Below, one piece after another: positions 55,190 through 64,000 of a stretch of DNA of 64,000 bases. The stretch is taken from the NCBI GenBank assembly GCA_001599755.1, contig BCHX01000001.1:6758001-6822000 (forward strand), read 5' to 3'. Every line of letters begins with the position of its first letter. The first letter of the stretch is position 1. The notes below the pieces were generated by a model, which had not been told where the DNA came from, did not search any database, and saw nothing but the letters and a program-made list of their open reading frames with translations. Position numbers and translations under genes: made by a program. The DNA comes from Gliomastix tumulicola. Taxonomy: Eukaryota; Ascomycota; Sordariomycetes; Hypocreales; Bionectriaceae.

Positions 55190-57805
55190 ATGTGTGGTGT
55201 CTCCGCCCTCCTCGTGCGCTGAAAGCCCCTCCCCCGCGACTCTGTTTGGCTGTGCAGCACTGACCTTTTGCGCTCGTTGCAGCTCGGCGATCCGCACGCC
55301 ACGACCGCCGCCGTCGACCTCCACGAGAGCCTCTACTACCTCCAACACGCGAGTACCCGGCCGGACGAACGTCGAAAGAAACGATAGCTGACGCTCCTCA
55401 CAGCGTGGACAGGATGCCGCCGGGATAGCCGTGTGCCAGGGTGGACGGGTCTACCAGTGCAAGGGCAGCGGCCTGGCCGCCAAGGTGAGCAGTCCACGGA
55501 CGGCGCATAAGTGAGAGGAGCAGCTGGGCTTATGGGACACATACAGGTCTTCGACGATGGCAGGCGTGTCGCCGAACTGCCTGGCTTCATGGGTGAGCGC
55601 GCGATTTGCGACCAATTCGACGTCGGGATTACTGACTTGGCGCAGGCATTTCCCACCTCCGATATCCCACCGCCGGAACGTCGTCCGCGTACGTCCACGA
55701 TCTTCTGTCCCGCAGATGTCGCATGTCAGCTAACTAGCCGCTCTCGCGATCTAGTTCCGAAGCACAGTGAGCACTATCCTGGCCAATGTCTTCCGTCATC
55801 AACTGACCAATCCGTCTAGGCCCTTCTATGTCGGTGACCTCGAGCTACCCGTCTCCGTCGCTTAGCTGACTCTCGACCAGGTCAACTCCCCCTTCGGTCT
55901 CTGCATGGCTATCAACGGCAACATTACGAACCCCGCCGAGGTGACCACGTTCCTCGACCAGGAGGCCCGTCGCCACGTCAACACCGATTCCGACTCCGAG
56001 CTCGTCCTCAACGTCTTTGCGCACGCGCTCAACGAACTCAACAAGGCCCGTGCCAACATCGAAGATATCTTCATTGCTCTGCGGGAGGTGTATAGCCGGT
56101 GTGAGGGTGCCTATGCTTGCACTGCCATGGTCGCTGGTTTCGGCATTCTGGGCTTCCGGTAAGGATACTCGTGATAGCTTGCGTGGCTTGTTCTAGGCTA
56201 ATTGCCCCAGTGACGCCAACGGAATTCGACCTCTCTGCATTGGATCGCGGCCGTCCGCGACTCTCGAGGGTGCGAAGGACTACTTCATGGCGTCCGAGTC
56301 CATCGCTCTGACCCAGCTTGGTTTCTCCGACATCACCACCATCCTCCCCGGCCAGGCCGTCTTCATCCAGAAGGGCGGCGTCCCGCAGTTCTCACAGGTC
56401 AAGGAGCGGATCTCGTGGTCATTGGACTGCTTTGAGATGGTGTACCTGTCTCGCCCTGACTCTGACATTGACGGTATTTCCGTCTACCGGAGTCGCGAGA
56501 ACATGGGACGCAAGCTGGCCAAGAGGCTTAGGGAAACGCTCACCAAGGAGGAACTCGACGAGATTGACGTCGGTATGTGACCCTGGACTTGGAATATGGC
56601 TTGGAGTATCGTTGAAGTGCGTACTGACATTCGAATAGTCATCCCGGTCCCAGAGGTACGAATGCGTGCTGTTCCTGTAAATCAGACACCCATCAACTGA
56701 TCATCGTTCTCAGACCAGTAACACGGCTGCAGTCGCAATGGCCGAGGACTTGAGAAAACCGCTTTCTCACGCCTTTGTCAAGAACCGCTATGTGTTCCGT
56801 ACTTTCAGTGAGTTTTCTTTCGCGTCTCGGAGCTACGTTCGTTTGCTAACAATCAATAGTTCGTGGGTTTTGGCTGCCTGGTTTGGGATGATATATTTGA
56901 CTAACAAGGTTGTGTAGTGCCAGGACAAAAGGCCCGAAGAGCAGGCATCCGGCGAAAGCTATCCTGCATCAAGTCCGAATTCAAGGACCGGGTGATTCTT
57001 CTGGTCGATGACAGCGTTGTCCGTGGCAGTGAGTTTCTCTTCTTTACGCAAGCCAAGACCTGAGCATACTAACATTTACTAGACACCTCACGAGAAATTG
57101 TACGCATCCTATTCCCCGACAAGCATGCCTAAGCCCAAGTTCCTCGAACATCTACTGACCCAAGCCATTCAGGTTCAAATGGCCAAAGAATCAGGAGCCA
57201 AGAAGGTCCTGTTCTGCTCGTGCTCACCCGAAATCAGGCATCCGCATGTGGTAAGTGTGCCTCGCACGTCGTTCATTAGATTGACGGGTTGAATTAAGTT
57301 TAACATGGACATTTTAGCACGGCATTGACTTAGCCGACGAATCAGAACTCATCGCGTTCGGCAAGACGTCAGAGGAGGTTGCCAATTCCATTGGTGCAAG
57401 CCACATGATCTACCAGACCCTCCAGGACCTCAAGGACGCATGTACAGAAGCGATACACGAAGGCAGCGAGGCCATCGACTTCGAAGTCGGCGTCTTCTCC
57501 GGCGAGTACACAACGCCGGTGACCTGCGCATACTTTGACCATCTCAGCAAGCTGCGAGGAAAGAAGAAGAGGAAGGCGGCGTCGATGACGCAGGATGGAG
57601 ATCCGTCGCAGACAGTCGTGGTTGGCAGTGGCGGCCCCGTGAACGGTGCTACTTGCAACGGCAAGGTTGAGGATGAAGAGGAGGATGAGAAGCGGGACAA
57701 GGGTCCTGCCAACCGCGAGGACGTGAGGTAAGTTTCACTGTGACCCATGGTAAAGGAGAAGACTAACCCGTTCGCAGTTTATATAACCACGCCGGAAAGA
57801 ACTAA
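55190..57805 (+). CDS. ADE4: Amidophosphoribosyltransferase (first step of de novo purine synthesis)
   Basis: The best reading has 17 exons and 559 residues: 55190-55213, 55283-55348, 55404-55484, 55547-55592, 55646-55688, 55755-55766, 55820-55829, 55881-56158, 56211-56572, 56639-56655, 56714-56807, 56860-56862, 56918-57028, 57083-57099, 57173-57250, 57318-57727 and 57778-57805. MCGVSALL carries the N-terminal Cys nucleophile of the glutaminase. [50 protein letters not shown] and the PRPP loop [19 protein letters not shown] are highly conserved. It makes phosphoribosylamine from PRPP and glutamine in the cytosol. Intron 2 begins GC, several exons are 3-17 nt, and the C-terminal 60 residues are an acidic low-complexity extension. 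Confidence 0.93.
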
Positions 57806-58502
57806 TCGTCTATTTGAAGCAAAAGCAAAAGCAAAAGCCAAAAGGAGGGCGATATTGGAGCTTGCTTAGTGTTTTAGTCGGGGAAATAGACTTGTTCACG
57901 ATAGACAACGCGCCTTGTCCTTTCATCTGTGCTTCTGGTCGCCTGACGCATGCTCGCGACGATCTCCAGACTATCCCTTGCTAAGTCATGTGAGGCGGCG
58001 TGGCTTTTGGTGTTTATCTTTATTTGGAAGATCAGCGCGGCATGGGTAACCCAACCTCCAGGGAGGATGGGACGTGTGATTGAATTCCCCTACGATCTTC
58101 AGCTTGGCTCTTACCATGAGTAAGGCCATCCCCTGTTCATCGTCCTTGTTCAGATGATGGTGGATTTGGGGAGCTGCTCATTTGCAGCCTCATTTCCCTG
58201 TGCCGCGCGTGCTCACGGGCTTGACGTATGTGACCGTCTGTGCCTGAAATAGTGTTCCCATGCGTCATGAGAGGAAACGAAGGACTTTTCATCTTGATTT
58301 GCTTCATTATATTGAGCGCGAGTTGGTCAGACTGTTGTAGTATATATTGGACGACTTCTTTTGCTTCACCGTCACCAACACCACCATCACCACTATACCT
58401 TGCACTGACTCGACAGCATCGACCACCGACAGATCAAAAACATCAAACTTCAATTCTTAAGCACGTTACAAACTGCACATCAGATTCATCACCGTGTTTG
58501 AG
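57806..58502. other. Intergenic region
   Basis: Nothing is supported except a possible TATA-like TATATATT at about 58341 that may serve the small gene beginning at 58503. Confidence 0.4.
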
Positions 58503-58812
58503 ATGAACTTTAGCAACGACGACTACCACTGGAGAAAGTGCCCTGATTTCGTCAGATGATTGGCGACTGACGTCTTGTGAAGCTATCTACAAGGACCGCG
58601 ATTATTATCTCTATGACCTGGACGGGAATGATATTGACACTTGCTATCCGTACCCCAACGACGACTACGAGTGCGACTTCGAGGATTGGCCGCTGGGACA
58701 GATGTTCGGACGGCGTCTGCTGCGTTGTGAGACGGATTATGATGCGGACGATATTGATGCGCAGCATCCGCATGCTGGTTGCGATGAGCCTCCCTGTGAT
58801 CCTGCTAGGTAG
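58503..58812 (+). CDS. Tentative small acidic Tyr/Asp-rich protein, 88 aa
   Basis: The ATG at 58503 opens MNFSNDDYHWRKCPDF. A 43-bp interval, 58551-58593 (GTCAGA donor, CTGAC branch point, CAAG acceptor), can be removed in phase 0. The reading continues DRDYYLYDLDGNDIDTCYPY and ends at a TAG at 58810. The downstream frame is uninterrupted, very acidic and Tyr rich, unlike random sequence. The intron would be at the short end for fungi. No domain or signal peptide is present, and the function is unknown. Confidence 0.4.
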
Positions 58813-59059
58813 GGGGTAGGCTCGATTCGCCTCGAATTGCTGCTTTGGTTGAGAGCATATTGGGTTTTGGTTTGGCAGCCGACGGTTTGGCGTGGCATTA
58901 CTTGCATTTTCAAATGGTAAGATGAAGACTACGGCTGAATTTCTTGAATTTTCTATTCGGCTCGCTTATAGTCACCGATGGTTCAACGGGTTGGTTCACA
59001 TGTTGACAATTGCTAATCCTGCCTGAATCAATCTCAATCACAAGGTACCTTCAAAGACA

Positions 59060-62000
59060 TTACTCATACTCGCTGGCTACATAATCTTCCGCAAATAGCT
59101 CCGCAGCGGTTATCTCCCGCGTGTTTGGAATCAAGACTCCCTTCTTCACCGCTTCTTCAATGAAATTCCATATATATGATGCCCTCTCTGGTTCGTCTAT
59201 TTCTTCATCCAAGCGGTTAAAATGGGGGTAAAGCCCGAGACGGGCGCTTGCGTGCGAGCCCTCCTGCCACATCTCTGGAGCGTCCAGGAGATGCGGGCTG
59301 AACATTTCATCTGGGGCCGCTAAATGGTAACCGTACACACAGCCGTTGATGTCAGGCCAATCACATGTAACAAGAATACCGATCAGTCTAGCCGGCTCCC
59401 GTTTCGAGTTGTTGTAGATCTTCTGGAGGCGTTCAATGGCCGGGGCTTCCGGTTCGGGAAACTCTTGCCGGAAGAGAATAGGGTATAACAGATGTGATAA
59501 TGTGCCCCTAAATATAGGACTCATTCTAACGTGGTGAGATGTGTCGGTGATTGGTTGAGACGCATCCGATAGAACCTTCTGAAACAGTACAGGCCACGCC
59601 ATGGAAGTCGGGCGCTCGTCTTGCAGCCCAAACACCGTCTGTCTGGCGAGACTTCGTTCTGATATGATCATGGCGTTAAGGAGATCAATAAATTGAGAGA
59701 TCTGCTCGCGAATCCTTGCTGGAGAAGTCGGCGCCGCCAACGGGCTATGTAAAAGAAGTTTAAGCGCGTACCCGAACTGCGTTTCGGTATAATTATTAAA
59801 CTGTAATGCACCCTGATATGTCAAAACCAGCCCTGCCTCACTGGCATCTGCGCCTAGATGGAGAAGATCCATAGCCGTGCCCATCGCTTCATTGATAAAG
59901 GGAGCATTATGGACCACATGCCTTAGAGCTGCTGATGTAATCGTCGGCGTGTCAAGCCCAAGGCCCTCGGTTAGCACTGAGTGAAAGACCGGGTCAGACA
60001 GCGGAAGCCTCCAGTCAGTGGATGGGCACATCGCTAAATAGACGAGAACAGCTGCTGCCTTTTCCTTCGGCGTCGTCGAGAGGGTTTCGCGGAATGGCTG
60101 CTCCGCGTTTGCTGCCATTTCCACAACCATTCGCGTAAGTCGCCAAAGACCCTCTTTGCCGCAGGTTTGGCCAAAATACGTCGTGAGTTCATGGAAGACT
60201 CCGTATGTGGGCATGAATTCATGGGTATACTGTTGATTCAGCAATGGCCAAAATAATTTCACGGCGCACATTGATCTGAATGCCCTGAAAGCAGTGTCTA
60301 ACCATACCGATTCGTTGTAGGCAAGGATTCGGAGTCCGCTGAGTGATGTCGTCAGGTGATCATATGCTGTTCGGTGGACGAATATAACTTTCTTGAAGTA
60401 AGGGCTATCGACGGTTTCGGCAAAACTCGTCACTTCCAACAGTCCGCCGCACCGAGTCTCAATGTCTTGCTGAGTCCTAGCACATTGCTGCTTCAACTCC
60501 TCGAGTCTGGCGTTACCAACTCGAGCACCCAGGCGGAAGAACTCGTCCGATTCATCGCATTCGGTGGCCATAGTGAAGCTGACGAGCATTTCGCACCAAT
60601 AAATGCCTCGTGCCGCCATGGCGTGTCTGAGGAGCAACGTGGCCTTCTGGCGATACACGGGCTCTATTCTCGCCCACATGTCGTCGTAGAGATCATCAAT
60701 CTCGCCAGGCATCTGGTCGACTCTCTCGAGAAGTTCATCCAGGGAATCTCCAGCTTCAAAGCCTCGAACAACACTCTGGAGTGCGAGTATGAGCCAAATG
60801 AAGACGCCCTCGGCTTTGTCAACCAACTGTTCCTTAAGCTCGCTGACCAAAACTTGCCTCTCCTTAGTGTCTGTGTTATCAGCGTTAGGATAGAAGTCAC
60901 TGAGCTTGGAATCGACAAGTGCTTGGACGTCCCGATGTGTCAGTTGGTGAAGCCTGAGTTCCGGCCAGTCGCAGAGCCACCGGCGGATTTGAGGCTCGGA
61001 CCGACTTGCGAGGCATAATTTGAGCTCCGAACCAAGGCGACTGAGAAGTTTCGAAACAGCGGCTTTTAAAGCCGGAACCCCTTCTCGATCCTCAATCTCG
61101 TCCAGCCCGTCGATGAAAATGCAGAATGGCTTAGAGCTCTGGGCCAGCGCAGCCAGACACATCTCCTCTATGGCTTTGACCGACCAATCACTTGGCTCGC
61201 GCTTGTCTCTCGAAATCGTAAGCTGAGAGAGCACATAGTCAATCAGCGCCGGGTCGTCAGAGAGGCATTGATAGGCCAGCGTGCACCAGAGACCCTTGAT
61301 GCTGCACTGGAGGCCACCGCCAGGCTTCCAGAAGTAATGTGAAAGGATCACGGGCTTGGGGCGCCATCTGTCAAGCGTCGCTCGGGTTCTGGGGTGTTCG
61401 ATGATGAACTTCATCAGTGTGCTTTTGCCCGAGCCTGGCTTGCCGGTGATCCAGTAACTCTGCTGCTCTGACTCTAGCCAGCCAACGAAGTCGGGGAAAT
61501 CAGGTCGTTCATAATCCTCTTTCAGACTTTCATCATCCTCTTCCAGGCTTTCATCATCCTCATCCAGGCTTTCATTATTCTCATCCAGGCTTTCTGAGCG
61601 AAGGACCCAGTGAAATGTAGCTTCGTGGGAGTCGGAAACGTGGTTTCGCCTCTCGTTCATCGACGAGTATCTGAGACTGCTAAGAAGCTGTTCTCGCTGG
61701 CTCTCTAGGGCCGCCGTGACTGGGATCTGGCCAACCTCGGCACTGACGTGAGCCTCGACGGACTGCTGTGTGTGCCTTAGTCCCGTCTCCATGTGGGCTC
61801 GTGTCTCGGAATGCTCCTCTCGTACTTGCGCCGAGAGTTGGTCTTGCCGGGCTGCGTACGTTGCGATGGATTTTTTCAAATCGTCTTGCAAAAACGAGTA
61901 ACCCTGGATGTGCTCTAGTCTCGCGAAGTCGGATTGAGTGCTGCCTCTCATGTCAGTTTGACGGACGTATATAAAACTGAAGTGGGAGGACCTGGAGTAC

Positions 62001-62536
62001 ACCCAGACGCGCAATTGTGATACATATGCACAGCGACTGTGTACCACACGACCGAGACAATCTGCCAGGAGAAACATGTTGTGCGGCTTGATGTACCCTA
62101 GGCACAGGATAAGTGTTTCTTACCAGAGCCGAACCAGTAGTGTCGTTTTGAGAACATCTTGGTATTTCGCAAGATTGTCCTCGCACTTTTGGATCTTAGA
62201 TTTGCCCTTGAATGACTTCAAAGCGGCTTTCACAGTCGCTAGAATACTCTTCTTCCGTACGCGCATGCTGTCAACCTGCTGCAGCAGATCGGCCGATAGA
62301 AGCTCGCATTTGCGCGCTAGGTCGACTAGATCCTGTTCTTCGGCTGTGTGAGGTTGGACCGCATCGCAGTGCGCCTGCATTTCCTTGCATGCATCACGTA
62401 GAGATGAGGTCCTGTCGGTGAGGTCACTATCCGCCGTCCCGTCATAGAGCGCTTTGCAGACTTTGGCGGTGTCGGCGGCGAAGCTGATGACGGTCATGAC
62501 GCCAGCGACCAAGGCGAATATCTCGGCGCCTGACAT
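59060..62536 (-). CDS. NACHT-domain STAND protein, 1097 aa
   Basis: Exon 1 (62536-62124) encodes an N-terminal helical domain of fungal STAND proteins (MSGAEIFALVAGVMTVISFA, then a Cys-containing helical bundle). A 183-bp intron (GTAAGA donor; GCAG acceptor ending at 61941) joins it to exon 61940-59060. SSLRYSSMNERRNHVSDSHE and TFHWVL precede the P-loop GKPGSGKSTLMKF (about residue 304), and FCIFIDGLDEIE is the Walker B. The C-terminal 550 residues are helical with no ankyrin, WD or TPR repeat visible. An acidic repeat (SLDEDDE) sits just before the NTPase. The exon 1 acceptor is the least certain part; other AG sites give a stop or shift the frame. The role is probably self/non-self or stress sensing, by analogy. 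Confidence 0.88.
61515..61592 (-). repeat. 24-bp coding minisatellite
   Basis: About three to four imperfect copies of a 24-bp unit encode successive ESLDENN, ESLDEDD, ESLEEDD and ESLKEDY blocks in the NACHT gene. Copies differ by few bases, so the tract looks recently expanded. Confidence 0.8.
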
Positions 62537-63232
62537 TGCGACGGCTTCTTCGATGGCGTCAAGATGTCATGGGGGATGCTGGAGGAGATGATATGATACG
62601 TGTCTCACGTCAAATGAGCCCTGGTGCTGCGCGTGCAGGTGACGGCGTCAACGATGCGAGATGGCCAGGCGGGAAGTGAAGGTGTAGAAGTGAAGAATTG
62701 AGTGGGAGTCTTCTCCAGTTTGTCGTTGGGCGCCAATTTTTCAGGCAGAGAAACGCCTAACGAGCAATGGGCGAACCACTCACTGCAAGGCAACCAGAGT
62801 CAGCTGAGTGGCGTTGGGCACAATTGCTATTATTAGCTGACCAATGACATTGGTCTTTTGATGCTTCGGTGCAATTCCATGCCAAGACAATTTGGCGACC
62901 AACAGGAGCTGGGGAAAGATGGATGGGCTGGTGGTCGATCGTTAGATCCTCTCCTGAAGGAGCTCTTGTGCCTGCCGCTTCAGCATATGCCCGGGCTTAG
63001 TCCTACGTAACACGCGACGCATCAAGGAATCATGCCAGAAGGTCAATTATTCACGCCTTCGATGCTAGGGCCCTCACATTTAGAGCATGGTTTTATTATA
63101 GGAGACTTATTGAGGCAAATATAATTTTAATGTACAGCATTCTCGTGTTTCCTTGTATAGAGTCAGACCTATCATGGAGTCATCATCATGCCTCGCGAGT
63201 ACCCAGAACGACAGATCCTGCACCGGACTTCC
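62537..63232. other. Intergenic region upstream of the NACHT gene
   Basis: No coding signal. It contains the NACHT promoter (minus strand) and the 3' flank of the membrane-protein gene. Confidence 0.45.
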
Positions 63233-63905
63233 TCATTTAGTCAAGACCTGGAAGAGCCCGACAACCAGCGTGAGAATGGTGATGATGACAGTCCCTGGTG
63301 CCAACGCACTCTGCACATCTGTCTCACTCACAAGTAACAACCAGCCCACAGCAAACAGTACCAGGAAGGCAACAGACCCAACAAGCCATCGTATGATCTT
63401 CAAGACAGAGAGACCCATTTTGGCGTGGAGTCCCCAGGCCACAGTGCCTCTCGTAGCGATAAGAGGAGGCGGGTTCTTCTTCTTGGGTAGAGTCTCGATT
63501 ATCAAACGACCTTTCGGAACTTTATGGGGGGATTTAAGACCGGCCACAAGCTCACGTCCGAGCAGCTTCATTTGCACGTCTTCAGGCGAGCCAACGTCGT
63601 GTTCGTACTCGGGCGTCGAGGGGAGCTCGACTCTGTCTGCATCAATCCAGTCGTCTCGAATGATGTGAAACTAAAGATTATCCTGTCAGCTCGGATCCCT
63701 CCGTCACATTGTGTATTGTGTCCTGGGCTATTCCCCGGCTGCTAGGACTCACCTTTATAAAGTCCACCTCAGTCACACGCTTCCAGGACAGCCAGTGCGT
63801 AACCATGCCTTTCCAGCCATGTCCTCCGACTCCACCTTTCGCGGTTCTCCGCTTGGGCTGCCTGATTCTGATTAGCCAGCTCGCTGTTGGTTGTGCCTGT
63901 AGATG
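63233..63905 (-). CDS. Fungal membrane protein, 5' end unresolved at window edge
   Basis: Exon 63670-63233 joins an upstream exon ending at 63753 across an 82-bp intron (GTGAGT donor, TTAG acceptor), reading WKRVTEVDFIK-FHIIRDDWIDADRV. The C-terminal part has two hydrophobic helices (LSVLKIIRWLVGSVAFLVLF and APGTVIITILTLVVGLFQVL). The upstream frame is open to about 63929 but has no suitable ATG except an internal Met, so another exon further upstream, perhaps beyond base 64000, is likely. A different frame from an ATG at 63939 (MDIVVIKNQRG) also looks coding and might be part of it after splicing. No function is known. Confidence 0.6.
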
Positions 63906-64000
63906 CACCTCTTTGGTTCTTAATAACCACTATATCCATTGCGGAAGTGTTGGATGATGATAATGATGATGAGTCAGACTAAGATTTTGCGACAGGCAGA

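Noticed and set aside
55214..55282. Starting the purine gene downstream without the 24-nt first exon
   Set aside because: The Cys nucleophile in MCG at 55190 is essential in this family, and a GT donor follows MCGVSALL directly, so the tiny first exon is preferred.
60356..61018. 220-codon plus-strand ORF
   Set aside because: Antisense to the NACHT gene, whose minus-strand frame carries the Walker motifs.

Overview
The window looks like nuclear DNA of a filamentous ascomycete (Pezizomycotina, probably a Sordariomycete). Genes carry short 43-183 bp introns with GT(A/G)-type donors and CTAAC/CTGAC-like branch points. The protein families are fungal: a Zn2Cys6 regulator, STAND/NACHT proteins, a PL3 pectate lyase and small secreted proteins. 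The pectate lyase and a cysteine-rich secreted protein suggest a plant-associated lifestyle; this is inference. All gene models come from reading the sequence and splice signals by eye, without transcript or database support.

Left part (1-14 kb). The 3' half of a polyketide synthase (AT-KR-ACP-terminal reductase, KS cut off by the window edge) is followed by a 3-exon protein with a Cys/His motif and an O-methyltransferase. These may be the edge of a secondary-metabolite cluster. Next come a secreted hydrophilic protein, an uncertain acidic ORF, and a decayed jacalin-like relic with a frame break and an in-frame stop.

Centre-left (14-32 kb). A 4-exon secreted Cys-rich protein (effector candidate) precedes a 2440-residue NACHT-ankyrin protein, one of two NLR-like genes here. 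Then come a PL3 pectate lyase, a tentative small orphan gene, a 302-aa orphan and a DJ-1/Hsp31-type protein.

Centre-right (32-49 kb). A kelch-type single-pass membrane protein and an RBR E3 ubiquitin ligase are followed by about 5 kb of gene-free, microsatellite-bearing DNA. This leads into an atypical bZIP regulator rich in His and Gln, with a candidate spliced uORF. About 3 kb with a GMC-oxidoreductase relic follows, then a Zn2Cys6 regulator convergent with an aldo-keto reductase.

Right part (50-64 kb). A flavocytochrome b2-like dehydrogenase is divergent from a sialidase-fold protein. A small IGKQFT-repeat protein follows. The purine gene for amidophosphoribosyltransferase comes next; it is read here as 17 exons, with microexons of 12, 10, 17 and probably 3 nt and one GC-AG intron. 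Then come a small acidic Tyr/Asp-rich protein, a second NACHT protein with an acidic minisatellite, and a membrane protein whose 5' end is unresolved at the window edge. The most unusual observations are the microexon-riddled purine gene, the PKS architecture, the two STAND receptors, the atypical bZIP and the two gene relics.
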